Source of the DNA: Terrimonas sp.
Lineage (GTDB): Bacteria > Bacteroidota > Bacteroidia > Chitinophagales > Chitinophagaceae
Assembly (NCBI RefSeq): GCF_003075435.1
Contig: NZ_QCZJ01000031.1
Coordinates: 1 to 61,240 of the forward strand
DNA length: 61,240 bases
Direction: 5' to 3'
The notes beneath the pieces are model-generated. The model had not been told where the DNA came from. It did no database searches and saw only the letters and a list, made by a program, of their open reading frames with translations. Position numbers and translations under genes: made by a program. Positions 1-8,879 of the stretch are shown here, in pieces. Each line of letters begins with the position of its first letter. Position 1 is the first letter of the stretch.

Positions 1-386
1 CTCTGACTACTTTTTGCTTAAAGCTAATACTATACCGGATCACCGTTTGGACATCTCTTGTCATGGTATTACAGATTTTTTTGTTCTTAAATCTGTCTAC
101 TTATGCTAGGACAAGACAAATACAGCTAATAGCTATCAGCCATCAGCTATCAGCTTTTAGTGTCAATTGTTGTATTTTCTTTATATTTCTTTGCGTAAAC
201 CTTAGTGCGGCTTTGTGGTAAAAAATGAAATGCCGGCATCCGCATTTTCAGAATAACCGGTAGCTTTATCGCCGGTATCCTTATTATCCATGAGTATAAT
301 ATATCCTTTTTGTGCTCCAATGAGGGCGGCTACTACTTTAAAAATGTGCCGGCTACCGGAAGCAATAATTCACCTAAATCAGCCAA
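1..386. other. 5' flank without a recognised gene
   Basis: No coding region could be supported here. The only ORF (290..481) overlaps the start of the next gene in another frame and has no family features. The stretch carries AGCTATCAGC-type repeats at about 122-158 and presumably the upstream region of the phosphoesterase cluster. Confidence 0.6.
122..158. repeat. AGCTATCAGC-type short intergenic repeat
   Basis: Several back-to-back variants of AGCTATCAGC / AGCTAATAGC lie here. The same motif, in either orientation, recurs in other spacers of this window (about 15194, 35414-35520, 54341-54374, 54562-54611), so it is a dispersed intergenic repeat and not a local operator. Confidence 0.6.
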
Positions 387-2036
387 ATGAAAAAGATTAT
401 TTCAACACTTGCTTTTGGATTTTGTTTGTTCAGCATTTTTGCCCAGGAGCGGCAGGTCTCCCTACCCAAAACAAAATATAACCTTGCCGTAATTGCCCAT
501 CGCGGCGATCATACCAAAGTTCCTGAAAACACCATCGCTTCCATTAAGGAAGCAATAAAGAGTGGTGCTGATTATGTGGAAATAGATCTTCGCACAACAA
601 AAGATGGTTACCTGGTATTGCATCATGATGCTTCTGTGGATAGAATGACCGATGGAAAAGGCAATGTAAAAGATTTAATGCTTGCGGCGCTGCAGGCATT
701 AAAAGTGAGCGATAAAAATAAGCCCGCAAAAAAAACATACCGCATCCCGACTTTTGCCGAGGTATTAAAAACATGCAAGGGAAAAATTAATATCTATCTT
801 GATTTTAAAGACGCTGATGTTGCATCAACGTACAGGCAAATACAGGAAGCGGGAATGGAAAACCAGGTAGCGGTTTACCTGAACAGCATCTCCCAATACA
901 AAAAATGGCGTTCAACAGCTCCCGGAATGCCGCTGATCACAAGTGTGATTGATGGCGTTACCAACAAAGAACAACTTTCCTTTTTTCTTAGCCAGGGCAC
1001 TATTGAAGTGCTGGATAATGTGTATGACACTGCCATGATCGCTACGGCCAATGATAACGGCGTTGCAGTTTGGTTAGATGTTGAAAGCGATGACGAAGCT
1101 CCAGCAATATGGAATACCGCTATTTCAAAAGGTATACAGGGTATACAAACAGATCATCCTGCCGAGCTGGTAAAATACCTTGCTGAAAAAGGTTTAAGAA
1201 ACGGGCTTGGCAGGAATATTACCCAAATTGATCCTTATGCAAAATACAGGAACAAAAATTACAGGGAATTAAAGAATATCAAATACGGTAACGCGCCGGA
1301 TGATCAGAACAAGTTTGATGCCTATATCCCCAATGATCTTAAACCCGGCGCTAAGGTAATATTATATATTCACGGCGGCGGATGGAGCGGAGGCGATAAA
1401 TCAGAATTTCCCAAACAACTGATCGAAGAACTTGCCGGCAAAAGAGGGTACGTGGTTGCTTCAATGAATTACCGCCTGGTAAAAGATACCATGAACCGCT
1501 TTCCCGCACAGATAGAAGATGTAAAAAAAGTGATTGAATTTATTACCAAAAACGCTAAAAAATACAAATATAACGGTGATGAATACGCGTTGATGGGTGG
1601 CAGTGCAGGCGCTCACCTCGCTATGCTGTATGCTTATGGACATGATGCAAAAAAACAGGTAAAGACCGTGGTTGATCTGTGGGGTCCAACGGATCTCACC
1701 GATAAATCAATAAGACCTGATGGCAGCGATGCTGACAATACCGTTATCCGTTTTCTGGGCGAAAAAGATGTGAACGCGCAAATTACCAAAGATGCCAGCC
1801 CGGCATTATTTCTCAATAAGGAAACCGCAGTCCCTACCATATTATTTCATGGAGGCAAAGACCCGCTGGTAGACGTAAGCCAGGCAGAAAATCTGTACAA
1901 AAAATTACAGAACCTGCAGGTGCCGGCCCAACTGGAAATTTATCCTGAAGAAAAACATGGTATGAGCCCGGCTTCAGCGATTGACGTATTTGCTAAAATG
2001 CTTGTATGGCTCGACAAGTATTATCCTGCCAATTAG
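387..2036 (+). CDS. Exported glycerophosphodiester phosphodiesterase fused to an alpha/beta-hydrolase (esterase)
   Basis: A 549-residue exported two-domain enzyme. Residues 1-20 are a signal peptide ending FAQ. The N-terminal half is a GDPD TIM barrel: H38-R39-G40, E47-N-T, E65-I-D67 and H80-D81 match the metal and catalytic positions of that family. The C-terminal half (about 300-545) is a carboxylesterase of the BD-FAE/lipase type with oxyanion loop HGGGW at 329 and a triad that reads as S406 (GGSAGAH), D492 and H524. GDPD releases glycerol 3-phosphate from glycerophosphodiesters, and the esterase could deacylate the same lipids or another ester; that pairing is inference. It is the first of four same-strand exported phosphoesterase genes, 18 bp ahead of the next. 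Confidence 0.88.
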   Translation: MKKIISTLAFGFCLFSIFAQERQVSLPKTKYNLAVIAHRGDHTKVPENTIASIKEAIKSGADYVEIDLRTTKDGYLVLHHDASVDRMTDGKGNVKDLMLAALQALKVSDKNKPAKKTYRIPTFAEVLKTCKGKINIYLDFKDADVASTYRQIQEAGMENQVAVYLNSISQYKKWRSTAPGMPLITSVIDGVTNKEQLSFFLSQGTIEVLDNVYDTAMIATANDNGVAVWLDVESDDEAPAIWNTAISKGIQGIQTDHPAELVKYLAEKGLRNGLGRNITQIDPYAKYRNKNYRELKNIKYGNAPDDQNKFDAYIPNDLKPGAKVILYIHGGGWSGGDKSEFPKQLIEELAGKRGYVVASMNYRLVKDTMNRFPAQIEDVKKVIEFITKNAKKYKYNGDEYALMGGSAGAHLAMLYAYGHDAKKQVKTVVDLWGPTDLTDKSIRPDGSDADNTVIRFLGEKDVNAQITKDASPALFLNKETAVPTILFHGGKDPLVDVSQAENLYKKLQNLQVPAQLEIYPEEKHGMSPASAIDVFAKMLVWLDKYYPAN

Positions 2037-2054
2037 TAATCCAACATATTTTTT

Positions 2055-3152
2055 ATGAAAAAAATGATCATTCTCCTGTTCCTGGCTCCGGCTTATTTAA
2101 TTGCCCAGCAAAAAGCAACTGATATTAAAAATGTGATTGTAATTACAACGGATGGTTTACGCTGGCAGGAAGTTTTTAAAGGCATGGATACTGCACTTGC
2201 AAACGACGGACGCTTTAACCAGGGACGAAGAGACAGCATTGAAATATACGAAAACTACTGGTCAGAGGATCCTTCCGGCAGGCGAAAAAAACTGATGCCT
2301 TTTTTCTGGAATACTATCGCGGCTAAAGGCCAGCTATACGGCAACAGGGAAAAGAACAATAAGGTGAACGTGGCAAACCCACACTGGTTTTCATACCCTG
2401 GCTATAATGAAATTTTTACCGGCTATCCTGACCCTGCCGTAAATTCTAATGAATATCAGGCCAACCCTCATGTAACCGTGCTCGAGTATATCAACAATTT
2501 ACCTGCATTTAAAGGTAAGGTAGCGGCGTTTGGCGCATGGGGGGCATTTAACAGGATTTTGAATGAAGAACGTGCAGGTTTTCCTGTAATTGCCGCTTTT
2601 GATACAACTGGTGGTAAAAACCCCACAACAAAAGAATTGCTGATTAATGCAATGCTTAAAGATTCCTATAAACCATTTGGATATGGGGAATGTCTTGATG
2701 TTTTTACACATTATGGTGCAATGGAACACTTAGAAACAAGAAAACCCAAAGTACTATACATTGCTTATGGTGAAACAGACGAATGGGCTCACGCCGGCAG
2801 GTATAAAGATTACCTGGATGCTGCAAAAAACCTCGATAAATGGATAAGTGATATCTGGAATTATGTGCAGCGTACACCAGCATACAAGGATAAAACCGCA
2901 CTTCTTATAACCTGCGATCATGGACGCGGGGATTCGAAAAAAGAGCAGTGGACAAGCCACGGCTCACGCATAGCAGGTGCCGATGAAATATGGTTTGCCG
3001 TAATGGGACCAGGCATTCCTGCAAAAGGTGAAGTATCAAAAGATATGCAGCTCTATCAAAAACAGTTTGCACAAACCATCGCCTCATTGCTTGGCTTAAC
3101 ATATAAAACCGAACACCCTATTGCAGATGCTATTAAAGAAATAAAAAATTAA
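2055..3152 (+). CDS. Exported alkaline-phosphatase-superfamily (sulfatase / phosphodiesterase-like) hydrolase
   Basis: A 365-residue protein with a short signal peptide (LIAQQ at about 15-19). The fold signature is ITTDGLRW near residue 32 for the first metal ligand, FSYPGYNEIFTG for the nucleophile region, ETDEWAHAGRY, then CDHGRGD and SHGS for the remaining metal ligands. These mark the alkaline-phosphatase / type I phosphodiesterase superfamily, but not the substrate. Sulfatase, phosphodiesterase and phosphonate-type activities all remain possible. The gene sits 18 bp after the GDPD-esterase and 5 bp before the purple-acid-phosphatase-like gene, so co-transcription and a shared role in phosphoester breakdown are likely. 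Confidence 0.75.
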   Translation: MKKMIILLFLAPAYLIAQQKATDIKNVIVITTDGLRWQEVFKGMDTALANDGRFNQGRRDSIEIYENYWSEDPSGRRKKLMPFFWNTIAAKGQLYGNREKNNKVNVANPHWFSYPGYNEIFTGYPDPAVNSNEYQANPHVTVLEYINNLPAFKGKVAAFGAWGAFNRILNEERAGFPVIAAFDTTGGKNPTTKELLINAMLKDSYKPFGYGECLDVFTHYGAMEHLETRKPKVLYIAYGETDEWAHAGRYKDYLDAAKNLDKWISDIWNYVQRTPAYKDKTALLITCDHGRGDSKKEQWTSHGSRIAGADEIWFAVMGPGIPAKGEVSKDMQLYQKQFAQTIASLLGLTYKTEHPIADAIKEIKN

Positions 3153-3157
3153 TACTG

Positions 3158-4483
3158 ATGACTTTTTTTTCAAAACAAAAATGTATGATCACTGTCATGG
3201 CAATATTTATATTGCCCTATGCAAATGCCCAGCAAACACCTAATCCTTTTCCTCCCCTGGAAAATCCTGACAGAATAGTTCTGAATGTAACCGAAGATCC
3301 TTCAACCTCGGTTGCCATTACCTGGCGCACATCAACCGCCGTAACTAAAGGCATTGTTGAAATAATGCCGGTATCTGCAGACCCGGCAGATATTGTAAAA
3401 GCAAACAAGCATGAAGCAGTTTCTTCTCCTTTTCAGCACAATGATATTTCAGCTTATTATCATTCTATAGTAATAAAAAATTTAATGCCGGCCACAAAGT
3501 ATATGTACCGTGTGGGTTACGACAAATACTGGAGCGAATGGTTTCATATTAAAACAGCAGGTAAGCCAGGCGATAAAATTTCTTTCATATATATGGGAGA
3601 TGTACAGGTTGGTATGAAAACCCTATGGCCACGAGTTGTTAGACAAGCTTTTGGCAAAATGCCTGAAGCCAATGCCATTATGTATGCAGGCGACATCGTT
3701 AACCGTGGTGATAATGATGATGAATGGGGAGAATTGTTTTACGGCGGAAGTTTTATACATGCTATGATACCAGGCATTCCTTCTCCGGGAAATCATGAAT
3801 ATTCCAAAACAAAAGATGGAAATTTATCTGCGCTTTGGAGACCACAGTTTACTTTACCAGAGAACGGGCCCGCAACTGAAAAACTGAAAGAAACCGTATA
3901 CTTTACCGATATACAGGGCATGCGTTTTATTTCGCTCAACTCTAATGAAGCAGAAGAAGTACCGGAGGATCTGATCAGCCAGAAACTCTGGCTTGACTCT
4001 GTTTTGAAACATAATCCCAATAAATGGACCTGCATTATTTTTCATCACCCTGTTTATTCTGTAAGTAAGAGCCGCGATAACCCCTGGCTGAGAGATAATT
4101 TTAAGCCATTATTCGATAAATATAAAGTTGATCTCATACTCCAGGGGCATGATCATGCCTATGCAAGAGGTATGAAAAAAATTCCTTACGAAAACGGCCC
4201 TGAGTTTTCCGGAACCATGTATGTGATATCGGTTGCAGGCTCAAAAATGTATGAAGAAAATAAAAAAGACTGGATGGATAAAAACGGAGGGCACACACAA
4301 TTATACCAGCTTATCACTGTTGACGGTGACGTACTTTCTTATAAATGCTACACCGCAACCGGGGCGCTTTATGATTCTTTTGAATTGATAAAAAGAAAAG
4401 GCCGGAGAAATAAACTCGTAGAAAATGAACCGGGAGTAGCGGCAATATGGCAAAATCATCTCACAAATATTAAGGATTACTAA
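3158..4483 (+). CDS. Exported purple acid phosphatase-like metallophosphoesterase
   Basis: A 441-residue exported protein. A signal peptide (from M1 or M10, cleavage near YANAQQ) is followed by a fibronectin-III-like N-terminal domain with the purple acid phosphatase style ITWRT and YMYRVGYD strands. The dinuclear metallophosphoesterase domain follows, with MGDVQ, AGDIVNRGDND, PGNHEY, FHHPVYS and QGHDHAYARG in the correct order. These are the five metal-ligand motifs of the family. It should hydrolyse phosphomonoesters or diesters outside the cytoplasm. It begins 5 bp after the previous gene. The exact start is uncertain between codons 1 and 10. Confidence 0.85.
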   Translation: MTFFSKQKCMITVMAIFILPYANAQQTPNPFPPLENPDRIVLNVTEDPSTSVAITWRTSTAVTKGIVEIMPVSADPADIVKANKHEAVSSPFQHNDISAYYHSIVIKNLMPATKYMYRVGYDKYWSEWFHIKTAGKPGDKISFIYMGDVQVGMKTLWPRVVRQAFGKMPEANAIMYAGDIVNRGDNDDEWGELFYGGSFIHAMIPGIPSPGNHEYSKTKDGNLSALWRPQFTLPENGPATEKLKETVYFTDIQGMRFISLNSNEAEEVPEDLISQKLWLDSVLKHNPNKWTCIIFHHPVYSVSKSRDNPWLRDNFKPLFDKYKVDLILQGHDHAYARGMKKIPYENGPEFSGTMYVISVAGSKMYEENKKDWMDKNGGHTQLYQLITVDGDVLSYKCYTATGALYDSFELIKRKGRRNKLVENEPGVAAIWQNHLTNIKDY

Positions 4484-4539
4484 CACGCTGTTTCTAACAA
4501 AATCTTTACCTTGCTCACGCTCAATAAATTATTATTATC

Positions 4540-6207
4540 ATGTATATTCCACAACTGAATCAAAAAAGCCGGCTAACACTTTTATTAGGCTTAGGCTTAC
4601 TTCTCTCTAATATCATTTATAGTCAAACAAAAACAACATCAGCCACACCATCTCAGCCCAAAATAGTTGTTGGTATGATGGTTGACCAGATGCGCTGGGA
4701 TTATTTATATCGTTTTCAAAACCGATATACTGAAGGTGGATTTAAAAGATTGATACGTGAAGGCTTCTCCTGCGAAAATACATTGATTGATTATTCTCCT
4801 ACCATTACTGCATGCGGGCACACCTGCGTATATACAGGATCAACACCTGCCATACATGGTATTGTCGGTAATGACTGGTATGACAGGAAAGCCGGGAAAG
4901 ATATTGGCTGCGTTAATGACGATGCTACCTTAACCGTGGGTGCTGAAAAACCCGGCAGAGGACAATCTCCTCATAATAATCTTGTTACCACTGTTACCGA
5001 TCAATTAAGGATAGCCTCAAACTATCAAAGCAAAACAGTGGGTATTGCCATTAAAGACAGGGCCGCTATTCTGCCTGGTGGTCATGCCGCTACCGGAGCA
5101 TTCTGGTATAATGGTGATGGTAATTTCATTACCAGCACCTATTATATGAAAGAACTACCGGAGTGGGCTAAACGATTTAATGAGAAAAAAATAGTTGATA
5201 CCTATTACAAAAACGATTGGAAAACCCTGTATCCCATCGAAACTTATACCTTGAGCACGGCTGATGATAAGGATTATGAGGGCACAGCAAATGGTGAAAA
5301 AAAACCGGTATTTCCCAAAGACCTGAAACAGTTTATCGGCAAAAACTACGGCGCGGTTCGCACAACGCCTTATGGCAATACACTCACTTTTGAATTTGCC
5401 AAAGCAGCTATAGAAGGTTATGATTTAGGAGGTGGTAAATTCACAGATTTTTTAGCCATCAGCTTTTCTAGTCCTGATGCTATAGGGCATACTTACGGAC
5501 CAAACTCAATAGAGCAGGAAGATGATTATCTGCGCCTGGATAAAGACCTTGCAGACTTCTTCAACTATCTTGATAAAAAATTCGGCAAAGGCAACTACCT
5601 GTATTTTATAACAGCAGATCACGGTGTTTCAGAATCACCTGGTTATTACCTTGAAAACAAAATGCCTTCAGGTGCTATTTCAGGAGATGATTTTTCAGGA
5701 AAACTGACCGAAACACTGAAACAGAAGTTTGGCGTAGAAAAACCGATCCTTGCTTTCACCAACTATCAGCTTTACATGAACTGGGATGAGCTCAATCAAA
5801 AAAATGTTGACCGGAAACAATTAGACGCAATAGTTAAAAGCGTGCTGCTGAAAGCGGACGGTATTGCCAACGTATTAACCAATGAAGAGTTGGGTACAGC
5901 GGCAGTTCCCGAACCAATAAAATCTATGATGATTAAAGGATATAATGTAAAAAGAAGTGGCGACTATACTGTTGTTATTCAACCAACCTGGAAAGGCGGA
6001 AGCATAAAAGGCGCCACACACGGCACATGGTATCCTTATGATGCGCATATTCCATTGGTGTGGATGGGCTGGAAAATAAAACCAGGCTATACCAACCGTG
6101 TAACCGGTATGACGGATATTGCTCCAACAGTAGCAGCATTATTAAGAATACAAATGCCAAGCGGCTCTATTGGTCAGCCTATACAGGAAGTTACGGGAGG
6201 AAGATGA
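4540..6207 (+). CDS. PafA-type exported alkaline phosphatase
   Basis: A 555-residue member of the PafA alkaline phosphatases of Bacteroidota, calcium-activated broad-range phosphomonoesterases. After a signal peptide (IIYSQ at about 25-29) comes MMVDQMRWDYLY with the first metal ligand, then the nucleophile block PTITACGHT with T90. K172 and R174 (AIKDRAAILPGGH) correspond to the Lys/Arg pair that holds the phosphate in PafA, and ITADHG and a later THG supply further ligands. Length and motif order fit a full enzyme. It closes the cluster of four exported phosphoesterases, 56 bp after the previous gene. Assignment to PafA instead of a diesterase rests on the K-x-R motif. Confidence 0.88.
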   Translation: MYIPQLNQKSRLTLLLGLGLLLSNIIYSQTKTTSATPSQPKIVVGMMVDQMRWDYLYRFQNRYTEGGFKRLIREGFSCENTLIDYSPTITACGHTCVYTGSTPAIHGIVGNDWYDRKAGKDIGCVNDDATLTVGAEKPGRGQSPHNNLVTTVTDQLRIASNYQSKTVGIAIKDRAAILPGGHAATGAFWYNGDGNFITSTYYMKELPEWAKRFNEKKIVDTYYKNDWKTLYPIETYTLSTADDKDYEGTANGEKKPVFPKDLKQFIGKNYGAVRTTPYGNTLTFEFAKAAIEGYDLGGGKFTDFLAISFSSPDAIGHTYGPNSIEQEDDYLRLDKDLADFFNYLDKKFGKGNYLYFITADHGVSESPGYYLENKMPSGAISGDDFSGKLTETLKQKFGVEKPILAFTNYQLYMNWDELNQKNVDRKQLDAIVKSVLLKADGIANVLTNEELGTAAVPEPIKSMMIKGYNVKRSGDYTVVIQPTWKGGSIKGATHGTWYPYDAHIPLVWMGWKIKPGYTNRVTGMTDIAPTVAALLRIQMPSGSIGQPIQEVTGGR

Positions 6208-6232
6208 TATGAATAATTCAGTTACCTGTATT

Positions 6233-6562
6233 TAGGGCTTGCTGTTTAACTCCATTTGGTGATATTCTGATAAAGATCATTGTATATTCATACTTTGGTT
6301 ATTAAATTGCTGCAAGGGTTTTGAATCAAATTTTTCAAAAACCATGCAGCTGTTTCGCCATAATTAAATTTTACGAACCTTTTTTGCCTCCACAGCCGGC
6401 GGGCTGCGTAACCAGAACGCCGCTGCTTTTTGTCTTTTGAAAAAATATGTTTCGCATTTTTTCAATTTTGCCTTCGGCGAAACCATACAAAAAGAGGCGG
6501 CTAACCCGGTTACTGGTAAAAACTTAAAAAAATAAATGCCGGGAGTTAAACAGCAAGCCCTA
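6233..6562. repeat. 330-bp nested inverted-repeat (MITE-like) element
   Basis: The ends are perfect 21-bp inverted copies (6233-6253 and 6542-6562, core GGGCTTGCTGTTTAACTC). Inside lies a second imperfect inverted pair, 6410-6433 against 6487-6511 (AACC....GCCGC..CTTTTTGT). Further in, TTTCGC / GCGAAA face each other at about 6450-6482. The whole could fold into one long interrupted hairpin. No protein is encoded, so a MITE-like or other non-autonomous repeat is the best reading. Confidence 0.6.
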
Positions 6563-6591
6563 TTTAGTAACTATATCATAGTTTGTATAAA

Positions 6592-6635
6592 AGTGGGCGG
6601 TGAAAATATAATCACCACTCACTTTTTATTTTTTC
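6592..6635 (+). terminator. Putative rho-independent terminator
   Basis: GGTGA (6599-6603) pairs with TCACC (6612-6616), with outer AGTG / CACT pairing, followed by a T-rich tract TTTTTATTTTTTC on the + strand. It could end + strand transcription from the phosphatase cluster, although it lies 390 bp past the last gene, beyond the inverted-repeat element. Confidence 0.4.
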
Positions 6636-6643
6636 TGTATTCT

Positions 6644-7840
6644 TTATTCATATATCTCCGGTATATCAATCAGGGTTTGCAGGTACATCAGGCGTGAACC
6701 TTTTACATTGGGGTGGTGATAATAATGTCCCCAGTTATTGATGCGGGTATAGTCTTCGTGCCACATCGTAGTTTTGTCTACTTCCTTACCATCACGGTTT
6801 AAGGAGGTAGCAATATCAAACCTGCAACCATTAATACCGTATTTTTTTCTAACTTTTTCAATCAGCATATTAGCTTCCCGCTGTGTTGCATGTTCATTAG
6901 CCGGTATATTATTGAGGATTGGTATGGCTCCGTTTGCCTGAATATATTCAATCAGCTCGCCCAGGTTTTGCTCTGTATTGCCACCATTGGTACCTATGGT
7001 AACCATTACATATTTTGCCTTTATATAAGGCAACTCATTCTTAATACGTTCAAGCACTTCCTTAATGGTGCAGCCACCACGTCCACTCGATATCGACCTC
7101 CCCTTTACATGCTGCATGATAAGTTGCGTCCACGATAACGAAAAATCCTTAGCCGGAAAATATCCTTCGGGCTGGGTAATGGAGTCTCCATATATCAATA
7201 AAGTAAGCCCGCTCTCCATTGCCTGCACACATATCTGCCTTATGGTTAATGCATCGCCGTCCAAAAGCCCGAAACAGTAATAATCCCATTGATGTACTAT
7301 ACCATGCTCATTGTTATATGCACCTTCACCAACGCCACCTGCACCGTTGCCGTTTATTACCACTTCCTGTTCTTCACCGGTAACCAGATCTGCAATAATA
7401 ACTTTGGATTGCTGGTAATGGCGCTGTATTTCCACTATATATTCATTCGCAGGGTCGATCCTCACCCGTTTCCATATAGCAGGATTGGTTTCTATAGCAA
7501 CCGTTTGCCCGGGAACATCTATTACCACTTTAAAATCTCCTGTACTACTTTGAAATACAGCTTTGGTAGTTGCAGAAAAACGAGCATGGTAACGCACCAG
7601 TCTTTCTGCCAGGGCATAATATTTATTCAACCGGATGATCTGCTGCTTTCCTGTAATAACCAATCCCTGCGCCGTAAAATTACAGGCTACATTATTCAAT
7701 AACAGTTCCGGGAATTGATCACTATCGTTTAAAATTCTTTTATATAAAATTGTAGTGGCTGTTTGCTCAATCTGTGATTGTTGCGGGTAAAGATTTACAA
7801 ATGTTTGTGTAAAAGCAAATAACAAAAGTATTTTTTTCAT
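6644..7840 (-). CDS. Exported SGNH/GDSL-type hydrolase
   Basis: About 398 residues from the ATG at 7840, chosen because it begins a clean signal peptide (MKKILLLFAFTQ... ending near YPQQ). A longer reading from 7882 would add 14 residues. The N-terminal half looks like a beta-sandwich accessory domain. The catalytic half carries GDSITQPEGY (nucleophile serine), a glycine block SSGRGG, TIGTNGGN with the oxyanion Asn, and HHPNVKGS near the C-terminus for the catalytic His, as in SGNH esterases acting on carbohydrate esters. The substrate is unknown. The gene stands alone, convergent with the phosphatase cluster. Confidence 0.75.
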   Translation of the reverse strand: MKKILLLFAFTQTFVNLYPQQSQIEQTATTILYKRILNDSDQFPELLLNNVACNFTAQGLVITGKQQIIRLNKYYALAERLVRYHARFSATTKAVFQSSTGDFKVVIDVPGQTVAIETNPAIWKRVRIDPANEYIVEIQRHYQQSKVIIADLVTGEEQEVVINGNGAGGVGEGAYNNEHGIVHQWDYYCFGLLDGDALTIRQICVQAMESGLTLLIYGDSITQPEGYFPAKDFSLSWTQLIMQHVKGRSISSGRGGCTIKEVLERIKNELPYIKAKYVMVTIGTNGGNTEQNLGELIEYIQANGAIPILNNIPANEHATQREANMLIEKVRKKYGINGCRFDIATSLNRDGKEVDKTTMWHEDYTRINNWGHYYHHPNVKGSRLMYLQTLIDIPEIYE

Positions 7841-7944
7841 TGCTGCTGCAAAATTTGAATAAAAATATTGAACAAGATACAATTCAGAAGATTAGGAGCG
7901 ATTTTCTTTGTGCATATTTACAGGCTGGTTGAAGTTAGTGCGAT

Positions 7945-7990
7945 CAAAAAACAAAAATCCCTGCATAATTGGTTATTATGCAGGGATTTT
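7945..7990 (-). terminator. Strong rho-independent terminator of the bactofilin operon
   Basis: A perfect 15-bp stem (7954-7968 with 7976-7990, arm AAAATCCCTGCATAA) encloses a 7-nt loop. Read on the minus strand it is followed by a T-rich tract (TTTTTGTTTTTTG). It lies just after the bactofilin stop codon. Confidence 0.85.
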
Positions 7991-8037
7991 CTTAGAAAAG
8001 AAAATTTTCCTGTTTAAGTTGGTTAAAAAACAACCTG

Positions 8038-8457
8038 CTATTTTGCTTTAGCTATAGGCTCTTCTTCTTTCATTTCCACAACATCAGCAACAGTACCTTC
8101 TCCAACATGACACTGACCTTTAAAAGTAACCGTAGGTTCAACCTGCAGTTTACCGGCACTGATATTACCTTTAATAATTGCCTTACCCCTAAGGTTTAAC
8201 AGATCTTTGATCAGGATTTTACCGCTTACTTTACCCAGAATATCGGCTTGCTGGCCTTCCACATCTCCTTCAATCACACCTTCAGCACCAATCAACACCT
8301 TTGCCGAGCCTGAAATATTACCTTTAAGCGTACCATCAATCCGGATATCACCATTACTTATAATATCACCTTTAATTATTGTACCCGCACCAATAAGGCT
8401 TGTGCTTGAGGAAGATGGGTTAATTTCAATGTCAGACCTGGATTTTGATGAAAACAT
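8038..8457 (-). CDS. Bactofilin family polymer-forming cytoskeletal protein
   Basis: A 139-residue bactofilin. The central domain (about 20-115) is the right-handed beta-helix of this family, visible as short repeated turns such as GTIIKGDIISNGDIRIDGTLKGNI and AKVLIGAEGVIEGDVEGQ. The flanking ends are short and polar, with no membrane segment. Bactofilins polymerise without nucleotide and often scaffold cell-wall enzymes. It is the second gene of a two-gene operon, 20 bp after the membrane-anchored gene at 8478..8879, and ends at a strong terminator. The neighbouring PBP1A and SprE-like genes support an envelope role. Confidence 0.9.
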   Translation of the reverse strand: MFSSKSRSDIEINPSSSSTSLIGAGTIIKGDIISNGDIRIDGTLKGNISGSAKVLIGAEGVIEGDVEGQQADILGKVSGKILIKDLLNLRGKAIIKGNISAGKLQVEPTVTFKGQCHVGEGTVADVVEMKEEEPIAKAK

Positions 8458-8477
8458 AGTTATTGGTTTTTAGTGAA

Positions 8478-8879
8478 TTAATCTTCGGTTTTATCTTCCT
8501 TAGGTATGGTTAACAGGGTTGTATCTGTAATAATAGCTGTAGTATTTCCTTTTAATACATTTTGAATATTCTCAAAGTATTTATCTCTGTATTTCATTTC
8601 CTGCTGTAACGAATCAACCTGCATTTTCAATGTTATCAGCTCCCTTCGCTCCGATCCGCTTCCATAACCCGGCACATAATACCTCAGCGGCGTAAATACC
8701 AGCAAAGCAACGGTTAAACCCACCAGTAACACAAAAATTGTGCACAAAGTAATATATACGCTCAATCTCGAAAGCCTCAGCGTAACAACCTCTTCATAGG
8801 TATCATCATTCATAATCACCATTCTGTACCTGTTCCTGAGCCGTTGAAGCGTTGCGTCTGCGTCGAATATTTTTGCCAT
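8478..8879 (-). CDS. Small membrane-anchored protein resembling the N-terminal anchor of M23 peptidases
   Basis: A 133-residue bitopic protein. A basic cytoplasmic segment (RLRNRYRMVIMNDDTYEEVVTLRLSRL, about residues 14-40) precedes one membrane helix (about 42-64), then FTPLRYYVPGY, and a periplasmic coiled coil (about 78-108). From memory, many Bacteroidota M23 metallopeptidases begin with this arrangement (NDDTFEE...LSRLNV, helix, FTPLREYIPGY) followed by a LysM or M23 domain. Here the protein stops before any peptidase domain. It is co-transcribed with the bactofilin 20 bp downstream. Bactofilin-LytM pairs are known in other phyla, so an adaptor that recruits a separate hydrolase is plausible but inferred. 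Confidence 0.75.
   Translation of the reverse strand: MAKIFDADATLQRLRNRYRMVIMNDDTYEEVVTLRLSRLSVYITLCTIFVLLVGLTVALLVFTPLRYYVPGYGSGSERRELITLKMQVDSLQQEMKYRDKYFENIQNVLKGNTTAIITDTTLLTIPKEDKTED

Larger units (their letters stand above)
6208..6643. other. Gene-free spacer with inverted-repeat element
   Basis: No coding potential was recognised between the phosphatase cluster and the convergent GDSL hydrolase. Most of the spacer is the nested inverted repeat listed at 6233-6562, followed by a terminator-like hairpin near 6592-6635. Confidence 0.7.

Noticed and set aside
290-481. 63-codon ORF before the GDPD gene
   Set aside because: It overlaps the signal-peptide region of the GDPD-esterase gene in another frame and has no features of its own.
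7289-7702. 137-codon plus-strand ORF
   Set aside because: Antisense to the GDSL hydrolase; composition and lack of motifs mark it as a shadow.
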